Below, one piece after another: positions 10,699-22,125 of a DNA stretch of 45,390 nt. The notes under the pieces were generated by a model. That model was not told where the DNA came from, did no database searches, and worked only from the letters and a program-made list of their open reading frames with translations. The number at the start of each line of letters is the position of its first letter. The stretch's first letter is position 1. Position numbers and translations under genes: made by a program. This stretch comes from Setomelanomma holmii. Lineage: Eukaryota > Ascomycota > Dothideomycetes > Pleosporales > Phaeosphaeriaceae. Where the stretch lies: contig ML978322.1 of the NCBI GenBank assembly GCA_010015745.1, positions 1 to 45,390 of the forward strand, in the 5' to 3' direction.

Positions 10699-12662
10699 TC
10701 GCAATTTGAGGCAGCAATGCTTGGTATATAGGAGAAGGCCGTTCTAAAGGCTTACAACAGACTTCGTTTGCAGGTAGTCGCAACTGCCTCAGCGAAACAT
10801 GCCAGAAAACAGAAATAACTGAGTCTCAAGTCGCTGTCTGAGATCATGCCATCGCCTACACCGCGGTCCTGCCGTGACCGACGAGGGTATAGACAGCTCG
10901 TCCCCAATATCTCTTCGCGCCCCTCCAAACTGGTAGAGCCTGCTAAAGTGACATGCCACGTCCCGTGTGCTTTGAAAACGACTTCGCTGCGCGTCGTGCG
11001 ACGCACACTTAGTGCCTACGCCTGACCACCCGGCCCACGGTAGCATGTCGAGCGGTACCTCCGACCTACACTCCATGATATTGTCAAAATCCTTCCCGCC
11101 TAGTCACGCAGCGGGGCGGTGCCGTGGCGGCCAACTCGGCAGCTGCAACGATTGAGGGTACCGGGCATACGAGGGGGTAGCGGCTCTGCACTATTTAATT
11201 GAATCAGCTGGTACGTCGCATCGGGCAGTGGGTCACTCGATGAGGATGTGCAGCGTCCGTGATGGCAGCTGTCTCTATTATGGGATGTGAAACGCGACGG
11301 GACGAACATGGAATCTGTTTCTTCGACTCGCTAGCAGCTAGCCGAAGAGTCCGCATGCTTCTGTGTGTTGCGCCTGTCCAGTGGGCCGATGTCGCCCCCG
11401 TGTTGTATCTGCGCTAACAGCTGTATGATCGGCACAAGTCGAAGGCTCCATATCGTAGGCGGTGAATGGCAGGTGAGAGAAATCTAATCCTGTAGCTGAA
11501 CTTGAGATGGTTGCTGCTGCGAGCATATTTTGAGACTTGTAGTGCCCGATGCGCGGGCAGTGCTGTCCGTCAGGTTCACATACCTCGTCTACATCGCGCG
11601 CTCACTCATGCCGTAGTGTCAAACATTGATGCACGATAGCGACTTGTAGTTGACGACTAGGAGCACGGCAGGCTGCCTTTGCAACAATCTTTGCATACGC
11701 GATCGCGCCAGCGTCAGACTTCGTTTCTTTGCCGCCCTTAGTTGTAGTATGTATTCTCTCGGGAGAATAGCGAGCGGACCGATTGTGAGAAGACGTTATG
11801 CGGCGCGCTCGGCGGTGCTCGTGAGCAAGCGTCGAACGAGTCGAGTAAATGCGCGATGAAGAGAGCGACGTTATCTGACGAGCGTTAGACGTAGTTGTCA
11901 AATCGGTGTTTCTCCATACCGTTCAGAAGTTCGTTGTCGTTTACAGGCGTCTCATGATGTTAATGCATCGTTTGCGGAAGCCACCCACGTTGGCACGAGC
12001 AAAGTTAGGGACGGATTGGGGCTTCTATGTGGTGGAGGCAGGGTAGAGAACTGGTAATTGGCGGCCGTCCTTTGGAAAGTTCGGAACCATAGTCTGCGAG
12101 AAATGATGAGAGGGTGCGGCGAGAGAGTGTCTGTCTACCGACCCTCCGCGCACTTGATGTCCTCAGCTCCACGGGTTACTCAAGCTAGCCTCGCCCGCAC
12201 ATGCACCTCTTACTGGCCAATCGGCATATCTCTGAGCTCCCCCGAGCGAACCTAATGTGTATCAACACGGCAGCAGTGCCATGAACGCATGAACCTGGCC
12301 GTCAGCGGATGACGAAGACGCGTGAGGCTACCAATGGAGTGTTGTTGGCCCCCTCCGGGTGGGAACATCTTGTCATGCATGGCTGGCTAGGCTCGAAGGT
12401 GCCAGGATACCCAGCAGCTGTCCGTAGCTGATTGCTGTCACTTGAATGATCCGTTCCTGCATGAACCATCGACCAGTCCGGGCTTCTGAGGCGCATACGC
12501 GCTTGCTGAAAGAGAGATGTTCCGAGAGCTTGGACGCGCAAATACTTCAGACTTCGCGCGCAACGCGGTTCGACATTAACATGCTATGCTGGCGCGCGCC
12601 ATTTTGATCATGGCAATCTCATAACATCACTCAACTACACCTCAGCAACACTATAAGCCGTT
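10699..12662. other. No gene seen; 5' flank of the Myb gene
   Basis: Several overlapping frames of 60-100 codons occur on both strands, rich in Arg and Ser, with no motifs or plausible splice partners. The last part (about 12560-12662) is the likely promoter and leader of the Myb gene. Confidence 0.4.
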
Positions 12663-14123
12663 ATGAACATCAATCTACTTCTCCAGCCGCAGGGCAAATC
12701 TCCCCCGAGCAAGGCGAGCTCGGCGTCTGTGACATCCAACTCCACCACAGCAACAAGAGCATACACAACTGCTCCTTCTGCTTACACGCAGTCTCCAGCA
12801 CACGGAGCATCTCCAGCGTACACGAAGGGGTCTCCCGCTTGTGTGGCGCCCTCTTCTTATGGTCCAAATTCTACCTGTCTCGGGCAGGGAACGACATGGT
12901 CAAGACCTCTAGGACCTCGACCAATGCTAGGGAGATCCGTCTTGCCGGAGCTTGAACGACATTCGGATCCTCCGTGTCAATCGCTTTGTGCAGGTCATCT
13001 TGGCCAAGTGGACATCCTCTATCATCCCCCAGGAACCAATGGCTCTCCTCCACAGGCAATCAAGAGACGGGCTTCCAAGACACCGCTTCCAGAAGAGAGT
13101 CCAGCTAAGAAGCAATCCAAATGGACTCTAGAAGAAGACATCCTCACCATTGAGCTCCGAAGCCAAGGAATGAAATGGAACGATATTGCTAAACGCCTAC
13201 CTGGTCGTAGCTTTATCTCCTGCCGCTTGCGCTACCAGAACTATCTCGAGAAGCGCACGATCTGGGACGATGAGAAGAAGAACAAGCTTGCAAGACTCTA
13301 TGCTAGGTGTGTACGATGACTCGTCTCGTGGCAAGCACTGCGCATGGATATGCATCACTTCCGTCCACCGCCCTCACTTTACGCTTTTTCAGTCAAAATC
13401 TACCCATTCTGCCTGTTTTGCGTTTACGAGACGTGCATTGTTGTTTCTCAGGACCAAATCTGACTTGCGAACAGATTCAAAGATCAGATGTGGCAGAATG
13501 TAGCCACCGAGATGCGCATTACATGGCGCTCAGCTGAGTCTATGCACTGGCGGTTGGGAGAACAGGAGATGAGTGCACGCGCCAATGCTCCTGTCTTTCA
13601 GCCTCACCCTCCCGTGACCGGCGCGAAGCTCGGGTCATCCTCACGGGTGCCAGTTGTACCAGCTCAGGCTCCTCATGGCTTCACAGCTGCGAACGCCTCT
13701 CAACTGATGCCTTATCCGCCTCCAGACCCTCCTCAGCATCATCCACCGCCACCACCAATACCACAAGGCCCGATGCATGGCTTCCACCAGCGAACAGATA
13801 GTGGTTCGAGCCAAGGGCGACGAAGAAGCAGTTCCTTCAGTCGCAGACGGGCAGACCCTCGATCAAGGGCCAGCGTCCCTCCCCAACACACTCAACCACT
13901 ACCGCAAATCCACGCAGCGACTGCAGAAGATCTAGTTAGTGGCGCCAGAACGGCGCCTGTCCCTGATCACCAAGGTGTAAATCGTGAACGTGAAGGCTTT
14001 GACCATGTAGGCCAGCATCAGAATAAAAGGAGATTCAAGGAGTACCCAAGACCCTTGCGGCCAAGTCTAGTTACTCGCAGTCAATCTTTCTGCGCAGTAA
14101 AACGGGAAATGTCAAGCGCATGA
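12663..14123 (+). CDS. Two-repeat Myb/SANT DNA-binding protein
   Basis: Two exons (12663-13306 and 13475-14123) encode about 430 residues. The 168-nt intron has donor GTGTGT, a CTGAC branch and acceptor ACAG, and joins AG|A in frame. Residues about 152-197 form a SANT/Myb repeat (KWTLEED...GMKWNDIAKRLPGRS with R-Y-QNYLEKR); a second, weaker repeat follows (IWDDEKKNKLARLYARFK...MWQNVATEM). This matches a widespread fungal nuclear Myb-like family (the signature W-T-x-EED...KRLPGRS-x-I-SCR-x-x-YQNYLE is family knowledge). A basic KKQSK patch lies just before the repeat. The C-terminal half is low complexity: Pro/His-rich (PPPDPPQHHPPPPPIP), then an Arg/Ser stretch (GRRRSSSFSRRR). Likely a DNA-binding regulator; its targets are unknown. 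The start is the first ATG of the open frame. Confidence 0.88.
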
Positions 14124-15631
14124 AACGGGAGTCGAAAGAAGCCGAGTGAGCCTCCAGAGTAACATCACCCACTCGGGCCTTTATCTACTACCGTAGCGTC
14201 GAGTGCTACAACCGAAGTGTTGAGCGGGAAATAAGCAGCACTCGAACTATTTTCCTAGTGTCTTTCACTTTTGCTAAGTACATATGAAGTCACTGGCAAG
14301 AATGTAGTAATTATTCTCTGTCTGAATGGAAAAAGGCCATGAAGGGGTGAAGGCTTTATTCCAACACGTAAAAACCCGTGGAACTACCAACATGAATATA
14401 GATAAATATGAATGAGCGAGAACCACGGCAGCACTAAAAATAGATCACTGATGACTTCCCGATGTGAGCATCAGAACCCTGGCACTCCGTCTTATGTAGA
14501 AATGAAAAGACATTAGATCGACTAGGGATGATGCTACGCGGTCCAAAGGCTTGAAAACCATCTATCCCGCCCGGTCATGTAGCTGTTGGACGCTGAAGTA
14601 TCCTCTTCTTGTCCTCCACCCATGTCCACGCTTTTCTGAGGATCTCTGGTAGGGGGCTGTAGTGGTGGAAAGAGAGACGTTGCACGCTCGAGAAGTCCGA
14701 CAACGAGTGCTGCTTTGCTGACTCTAGGTACAGATCTCGGTGGAGGCGACAAGACCCTATGCGCGACGAAAATATAGCCACGGCGCTTGGGCGATCAAAT
14801 GTGATCGAATTACACAGTCTACTCCGCGCCTTACTGGCGCAGCCGAGGTTGATACCACCTCAAGTGGGTCAATTCCTCGTTTTACGCTTTAAGTCCAATG
14901 CCTTTGGGTCATTAGCTCAATGAAGGGATCCATGCAGGATGATCTGGGCCTTATGGCGTACCAAAGGACTATTCTAAGGATTCCTGTCATCTTTGAAGGA
15001 GACTTCACGCCCGCGTCTGTGGAACAACCCGTCTTATAATACTCCAGTGATTATTATTTGTTGAGCGACTCCACAGCACCGGGACCTACCGCGGACGATT
15101 ATCATCGACGCCTATACAAGTCTTTCTTCAAAAACAAAGCTATGAAACTGTGTTGCAGTGATTATAGAGCATCAAAAGATAACCACGCGAAGCAGTAAGT
15201 CAAGTGTAGAATCGCGCAGGGCAGTAAACCAGAGTATCCTCTGCTCTATCGTCGTGAAGGTATCCGCGATGGCCGTGGGGGACTAATTTTACCTCACCAA
15301 CCTGGAAGGCGCCTACCCGCGAAACGACCCCAAGCTCAAAGATTCAAGCTCCAGTCCACTTCCTTGACTATTGCGGGTTGGAGCCTCTCCTGGCTCACTG
15401 CGCAGCAACACCTCACCTTAAGTGAGGTAGGACTACCTTCTCTGCACCCGCGCTGTTTACATCCACCCATGCATAGATACTGTTCGTAACTTCACACAAT
15501 ACAACCTACCCCCTCCCCCAGCTTTAACGCTAACGCCCTAGGCCCACTGGCCCCAGAACAAGAGCTCTGCTTCATTGCTCAACACATCCCTGGCCCTATG
15601 GCCCAGAACCTAGATAGAGTCTTTTCAACTG
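14124..15631. other. No gene; repeat similarity at 15149-15240
   Basis: Downstream flank of the Myb gene. Positions 15149-15240 are similar to 24549-24640 (shared GTGTTGCAGTGA, then AACC-CGCGAAGC, then GTAAGTCAAGTGT), a diverged direct repeat. At about 15411-15430 a near-palindrome ACCTCAC-CTTAA-GTGAGGT occurs. Nothing else recognised. Confidence 0.4.
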
Positions 15632-15796
15632 NNNNNNNNNNNNNNNNNNNNNNNNNNNNNNNNNNNNNNNNNNNNNNNNNNNNNNNNNNNNNNNNNNNNN
15701 NNNNNNNNNNNNNNNNNNNNNNNNNNNNNNNNNNNNNNNNNNNNNNNNNNNNNNNNNNNNNNNNNNNNNNNNNNNNNNNNNNNNNNNNNNNNNNNN
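15632..15796. other. Assembly gap (165 N)
   Basis: A run of 165 undetermined bases. Its right edge is the ATAC microsatellite, so the gap probably reflects a simple repeat that the assembler could not cross. The true length is unknown. Confidence 0.95.
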
Positions 15797-15836
15797 ATAC
15801 ATACATACATACATACATACATACATACATACATAC
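15797..15836 (+). repeat. (ATAC)10 microsatellite
   Basis: Ten perfect ATAC units directly follow the N run. The array may extend into the gap. Confidence 0.95.
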
Positions 15837-15941
15837 ACAATACAACCTCAGTTCAATTCTTCAATCCTCCCTGCATGCGCACTGTTCACCCACCGTTACA
15901 TTTACCGGTAAACTCGACGCTTGCAACGGCTCCGGCCTTGA

Positions 15942-16532
15942 TTAAGTGTATTGCGGACCCGGCTTGTACTCTGTCAAACTTTGGCATCTGCTACGGATCT
16001 GGCTCATCGATTGACTCTCGAAGCCATACACGTCGCGATTCGGGTCATTCGGGTTGCTGTATGGCAGCAATAGCTCGAAGTCGATCTCGTATATATGTCG
16101 AATGTTGACCCACGACTCCTTCTTCAACTGTGCGCTGTCTCCTAGTATGAGCGTGGGAAGACGTTTCCGAGTCTTCTTAGATGTGGCATCTGGGTGGTCA
16201 GGTGTGGGCCAGATAGGGAGGTACCACGTACGTCTGCTGGCTTGAGCAGGGACCTTCTCGTCGTACATGTCCTCGAGCTTTTTGCCATCAAGAGATGTGA
16301 TCTAAATTCGGTCAGCAGCGTAATTCTAATAGCCAAGGGCTGCGCTTACAAGATGAAACACAGCTTTGTAGCTTGCCTCAGCTGGTCTTGAAATTACCAC
16401 AACGGGATGGTTGTAGATTTTGTCTTTGATCTTTCCCTTTCCATGGTGTCGCTGCACTGCTTCTTCTCGAAGGTCTTCTCTCGACGGCAGCCAAAAGATC
16501 CTCCCTTGGCCACCGTCATTTTGATTCACCAT
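15942..16532 (-). CDS. Conserved-looking fungal protein of unknown function
   Basis: Two exons on the minus strand (16532-16350 and 16301-15942) encode about 180 residues. The 48-nt intron has donor GTAAGC, a GCTGAC branch and acceptor TTTAG, with a phase-0 join. The N-terminal part holds NHPVVVISRP, the middle part TWYLPIWPTPDHPD, and the C-terminal part YEIDFELLLPYSNPN. These look like a globular fungal protein rather than noise. I recall a similar arrangement (HPVVV-S...LPI-P...L-PY) in unnamed fungal proteins but cannot name the family. The start is the first ATG; the frame stays open upstream to about 16730 without another ATG. No signal peptide or membrane helix is seen. Confidence 0.6.
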
Positions 16533-17362
16533 GCAGTCGGTAATTGCTCGATGTAGTGAAGACGGAGTCGTCGACTGCTTCGGTATGTACTCAGAAACGC
16601 CAATGTTTGATTGTCGCGCAAAGACCTTAAATATACCAATAGCTGCAAACTCTGCTATAATGGACTGCTCCGGTACGAGTAGCAGGCACCGAGGAGGCCG
16701 TTCAAAGTGCAAGGGCGGCACGAGCGGCACAGCCTCGGTGCAAGGACTCTTATGTCAGGTACACACTTGGCGTTTGCCTAGACCCATCCGTGAGCTGTTG
16801 CCTGAAACGATTCCGAACCTCCTTTGCTGCGCCCCATTGATGAGTAGCATCGCAATGCTGTCGTTGCCTGCAGCGATTCGAAAGGTGGGCATAGTGGCGC
16901 GCATCGACGATGAAACCTCCGCCGCAGCACCTAGCACTGTAGGCTATACAGCTCACGGTGTCTGATGGCGGATTTGGGGTTTTAATGGGTCGGTTGCGGT
17001 GGTTGTTGTGCGAATATATGTCTAGGCGTGGAACCTACACGAGTAGCAGGCGACCACCGCGAGCTGAGGCGTAAGCAGCGCACATCAGTGCACGTGAAAA
17101 GCATAGAAATTGCGGTGATACTGTCGTCTGGACGCGGTCATCGTACGGGCGAGGTATGGTAGGGGTGAGAGAAGGATTTTGCAGGCTTGGAGGCGGGACT
17201 ACTTTGGCTTGCCCTTCCATATTCATACATCACATCAAATATCGCTTTTGTGCAAGGCAAGAATTTATGGTTCATCCTTCGAGACGCCACGAGATGATTA
17301 TATGCCTATTTGATTCTTTATTATTGATATTTCCTCGCTCATACACCTACTCCGCGCAGACT
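16533..17362. other. No gene seen
   Basis: Promoter side of the 15942-16532 gene and 3' flank of the decayed regulator. A plus-strand frame at 16531-16965 is antisense to the gene's upstream extension and has no motifs. Confidence 0.4.
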
Positions 17363-20260
17363 TCATCGTACGAATTCCAACTCTCCTAAGTTCTTTGGTC
17401 TCTCCGCTCGCTTCATATCAATATATCCGAGTGATCCTGACTCGGTCCGCATATCTGGACGAGAAAGGTTGTTCTTGTAGTCGTTGGATGATCCCGTCCC
17501 CTCCGAGTTGCTTGAATGCTGATAATTCTGCACAGCTGGCGAGCCTTCTTGGAACACAGCGTGAGTCGGCGCTTTGAGCCCTGTGGGCCATACATGAGCC
17601 CTGCAGTACAATAATAGGAGGCAGTCGTCATTGCATACCTGTCCAAGGAGCTTGAAACGGCTGTGATTCTTGCAGATCCTATGAAGGGTTTCGGGCTACA
17701 TTATTCGAGTTTGCATCAGGGTATTGGCGATGATTTCGCCCAGCTTAGCTTTGTGTTGTCATGGCCGGCGATTCGCCCACTGATCCCGTCTCTGCGGAGG
17801 ATTTGTTGACTGTCGTGCAACCGGATGGTGTACCTTCGGTCTTACAAACCTTGCGGGACTTTCCGCCTCATTTAGATCGTATGATTCGACCTTGATAACG
17901 TCCCGATTGACGGGCGTTGAATTCCAGGTTCCAGTGACGCTACCAATGCCCTTATGGGCGCTTTCAAAGAGTCTGATGTGGTGATTCAAGCTACCATCAC
18001 GGCTGCGATGGCCACCAGTGCTTCCAGGAAAACCGTCATTATTGAAATAGGCCGCTCGCTTCATTTTGAAGAATCGATGGATCTGCACAAGGAGAGCTAG
18101 CCACTGGTTGGGATTGATGAAACGAGCCTCCATGTCGACGATGACATCATTAGTGGTATTCCACACACTAGGTTGTAATCGAGAGTCCAGTGCACGGTCC
18201 GGATCCATGCGGGGGAAGAAGTGGCAGTATAGCGCTGGACGGTTTAGTATAGACGACACAGGGCAGGAAACATCACTCACCACACCAAGACACGATGTAG
18301 CAGGTAAAGCCAGTGAATGGACTTTCCGCAAGAGCATTTGCCGCTCGGCAAGCCTTGAGGAGGTCTGCAAAGTTTCTCGCATCGCCGAAGCATTTCCGTG
18401 CCTGATTTACCCAGTAATCAGGATATGGTAGAGGAAACTTCTTCTCATCGATGCGCGGCTCGTCTAATGGGCCTTGCGGCCTCTTGACATTAAACGGAAG
18501 GAAGGCCATGTATTCTCTGTATAAAGCCATCGTACAGAGCGTATGCAGGGCATGAATGAGCAAGTAGTTTCGTACGGATTTGTAGCTTATGTGGTGGCTC
18601 GTGTTTTGCGGTGCTAATGTGAGATGTCTTGGCAGCGTGTATTTCAATCGCCGACCATTTTCCTCAAGCTCCCTGAATTTGGACCCGTTCTCATAAGAGG
18701 TTGACGGTTCTTGCCTAGTTTGCGTGAGCAGGGACAATGCAGAAATAGACACAAAAGTAACTCACTGCCGAGATCTGTACGACCACCGCATAATGTTACC
18801 AAAATGATTCACTGCTTGCACGTAGAAGCTGAGCTCTCCTTCTGTTGCGCCCACTTCCCAATCAACCTCCTTGTTTCCGCGACTTTTATGGGCGTCGTCG
18901 TGCGAGCCATCTGCATGCTCGAGGTGCCTGATCCCCACCAACTCCCTCCGCTGCGCGTACTTTTGGTCAGTCTCACCTAGACGCCTTGTTCTCACACGTA
19001 TGCCTCGACTGAATGCCTTGTCGCTACAGGGCAGTTGAATCTCAGTCAGATCCTCAACGTTCAAGCCTCGCGGGCGATGTTTTCCACAGCTCGTAAGTCG
19101 ATCCAGGATGAAACAGCTCCAAACCGTGCGGCGTCGAATCTCCCAGTCAATGAAAGCTTCTTCTCGCGTAGAATCATCATTCTTGTCTGTGGTATCGAAG
19201 TCTCTCCTAGACTCATTATTCTGATAACCGAGGACTTGAATCATTCCAATTGCATTTCCAATCTTGATCCAACTGTGGTCACCTTGCATGGCTGTGAATT
19301 GGTGGTAAGCAAGGAACAGAAGTGCCTGTGCCTTCACCAACGAAGGCTTCTCGTCTACTCCTGTTAACCTGTTGCGCGTTGCATCGGCAAAGAATTGCGC
19401 AGTTGCGATTGGCTTCAACCCACCAGAACGTGATAGGAGTTTGCCATGATATCGTGCTGTCAGAGCCAGGAACGCTAGCAACAACGGAGCGTCGTGGGGT
19501 GGACGCGGTAATCATTCCTTGCCAGTTCTCGGAGAAGTGGTGTCGCCGGATGCGTCTTGTTGCAATGGACTCAAGAATCTTCTACGGTGTAGAAATGGGA
19601 GGTCTGAGGCGAAATGCTTTTTGTTGATGTCAAACTATGAATTTTGTCAGCCTGAGCCTTTCGCTAAGAGCTGGATTGCTTACCAGTTCTATCCAAACTT
19701 TTGGGACCAGCCAAGGCGAGTCTAGAAGGTTTTCATGTGTTCGCAAACCACCAGTCAAGCCATGTACTACGCCTGAGTTAGGGGCTATAGTCCGCTTGCG
19801 CTTCTTGGGCTGCCTCTAGATTGAAGATGTTAGTTTGCTTGTCTGCCCGCGGAGCTCCTGGATGATAAATTGAAGCATGGTTTGATCTCATGTAGAGCGG
19901 GGAGTTGCAGAAACTCAACGATATGCGCAGCTCAGGAACAGCTCTGGAGACATCAGACAGGATTGATTCGCGATCTGCTTGGACACGAAGAACCGCATGG
20001 TGAAATACATGCACTCACATCGACCTTCTCGGTGATGCTCTCACTATGTGGATAAGTACCACCGCTGTTTGGTGGTGCTGGTGCATCTTTGTACTCGCAC
20101 GGTCTCCGCTTTATGGCACAGGTCTTGCAGCCGGTACCACTGCCCGCGTTCTCGCACTTGGTTTGCTCAGACGACATCTCGCACAAGCAGTCGACGCACG
20201 CATTCTTCTTTCAGGCCGTCTTCTTGTAGCTCGCGCACAAGGACTGGTTATTGACGGACC
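17363..20260 (-). pseudogene. Decayed Zn2Cys6 / fungal_trans transcription factor
   Basis: Read on the minus strand. The zinc cluster lies at 20185-20091 but is split by a one-base loss near 20165: CARCRLSK is in one frame and TKCENAGSGTGCKTCAIKR in the next. Recognisable introns remain: 20018-19816 (GTGAGT), 19683-19635 (GTAAGC, GCTGAC branch), 18765-18715 (GTGAGT) and 18280-18235 (GTGAGT). Exon 2 begins RQPKKRKR, a probable nuclear localisation signal. The fungal_trans regulatory domain covers 19484-18281, with DWEIRRRTVWSCFILDR as hallmark, and continues through CHFFPRMDPDRAL. At least two small indels break the frame near 19485-19540. Beyond 17800 the best frame is interrupted by TAA and TAG, and a tail-like piece (MRTESGSLGYIDM) ends at 17363. 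Relatives would bind CGG triplets in DNA, but this copy cannot make a full protein unless the breaks are assembly errors. Confidence 0.75.
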
Positions 20261-20564
20261 CGGAGTCTGCAGCAGAGACGGTCGCTGCAATATAGGCAAT
20301 GGCTGTCTTCGCGGCACTGATCTACACGGACGGGCGCTGCAGGCCGTGGTGAGCCCCCGGCTGTGGAACCACGATCTGAGGAAGTCGAACTTTTGGCGGC
20401 GTGAGCAGGTTTGTATCTGACCCTTCAGAGTGGCGTGTCCCGAACTCGCATATGCGGCCCGTGAATGTCGATAGAGCCGAGAACGTGAGGGGTGGGGCTG
20501 CACCACACAAACCGCAAAAGATGTATTTCTGCGATAGTACAGTAGTTGTGTAGCAACTCACAAA
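20261..20564. other. Possible decayed 5' end of the regulator
   Basis: Minus-strand frames here are Pro/Arg-rich (for example PPKVRLPQIVVPQPG near 20400) and could be the former N-terminus of the Zn2Cys6 gene. They are interrupted by stops before the zinc cluster. Confidence 0.25.
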
Positions 20565-20672
20565 CGTTCTGCCTCCGAGAGACCGCGTGCCCAAGGCCAT
20601 AAATGTAGTGTCATCGGCCTTTCGAGGGCGACATTTATGGCCTTGGGCACGCGGTCTCTCGGAGGCAGAACG
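20565..20672. repeat. 42-bp perfect inverted repeat (hairpin)
   Basis: Positions 20565-20606 are the exact reverse complement of 20631-20672, with a 24-nt spacer. The arm begins CGTTCTGCCTCCGAGAGACC and ends CCATAAATGT. The arms are GC-rich and free of mismatches, while nearby genes are decayed, so the structure is recent or maintained. A transcript would fold into a long perfect stem-loop, and the DNA could extrude as a cruciform. It lies about 400 bp 5' of the zinc-cluster remnant of the decayed regulator. Confidence 0.95.
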
Positions 20673-22125
20673 GTCGACCCTGATAGCAACGCGACCAGTC
20701 TGCTCCATGAGCAAATTTTCTCGGGAAGAAGCGACAAGTCATCGCGACACACGTTTGTCTCTACTGGGTGGCTGGTGTTTCAGATGCCGTCGACTCCGCA
20801 TCGCCGACAGTGATGGTGCCCTACGACCCGTTCACGGAATCATACCCCGACCGGAATAACACGGCTCCTGTGGCTTGCGGGTCTCCCTACGAACGACGTC
20901 GCCTGTGCGAGCGGCGCAACTTCGGACCTAGGTGCAACAGCCAGTCCGCGGACCAAAGCCATCGAAACGCTAGCGAAATGACGACTCGGAAAAGTCCCCG
21001 GTCTGCCGCGTCTCTGCTCAGCTTCGCGAGCACTAGCCTTGCATGATGCAAGGCACGGACGGTAAGCAAGCTACCCGGAACAACGGTTCAAGGCAGACTT
21101 GGCTGCATAGTGTCGGCGTCTACTGGCCTCTCAAGATGCGCCACCAAAGCATTGGCGTGGGATCGCATAGAGTGATCCCTGCGTCGCCGATCGATTGAGT
21201 GATGACGGCGCGCGTAAGCGAAGTGTAATCGTACTCCAACCTCGTAGCGTCTGCCATTGGCGTTGCACGCGGCAGTTGTCAGCACACCCGCCAGTTCTTT
21301 GTCACGCCGACCAGCTGCGACCATTGCTACCAATCAATCACTTATAACGAGCGTGGCGGTCTCCACTCTTCCAAATCGGGACAGCTGCATATTTTCGTGC
21401 AGATCTCGCAACCTCAACGTCAACACTACATTTGAGGCATCAGACTGTACAGTAGGCTCAATCGAGCGCCTTCGTAAAGCTCGAAAGCAGGACCCCATAA
21501 AAGCGCCATTAACGCGTTCTACCGCGTCGAAGACATCGACTTAGGGCCGTTTTCAGTCACCGAATGGTGGGCGCATCAATAAGTTCCGAATTAATGCTCC
21601 CGACAAGCTTGCATGTTAATGAGATATCTGCGATGACTCGATGTAAAAGGCGCAACAGCCTGAACCGAGCGATGTGTGTGCTAATGGCAGCACTTTGCTC
21701 ATCGTTGTCCTCGTCCAGTGTAGTCCAGCTTGATGCAAGCCTCCCATTGAGCCGAGACATCCTACGATTCGGTCCTCGCTACAGCTGTTGCCCTAGAAAA
21801 TGTGCTTTAACTGCAACAGAAGCCCCGATGCCGTTTAGCCGCACAAGACATGCACTCTCCAAACTTGTGTTGCAGCGTCTCATGAAGGGGTAGATGAAGG
21901 TCAATCTAAAGCTGGATGGTGAAGGAAGTTGATGTCGAAGCCCAAGGTTGATGGCGTGAGAGCGCGTATCGCATGCACGAATTGCGCGTTGGGCAGCTAG
22001 AAGCTCAAAGAATTAGCCGACAAGTCTTGCCGTGTACATGGTCTGATTCGCGCACGCAATACTGAATTCTCGCTGCTGTCGCAGATAATTTTGTGCATGA
22101 GCCTTAGCGCTTCTCGAATATTTTC
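20673..22125. other. No supported gene
   Basis: Plus-strand frames at 20768-21046, 21257-21544 and 21564-21893 and a minus-strand frame at 21557-21760 (contains HIARFRLLRLLHRVIADISL, somewhat coding-like) have no clear domain, splice partners or homology that I can recognise. Confidence 0.35.

Noticed and set aside
15579..15945. Open frames across the N gap
   Set aside because: They exist only because N codons are read as open; the ATAC repeat gives a periodic Tyr/Ile or Met/Tyr/Val/Cys peptide.
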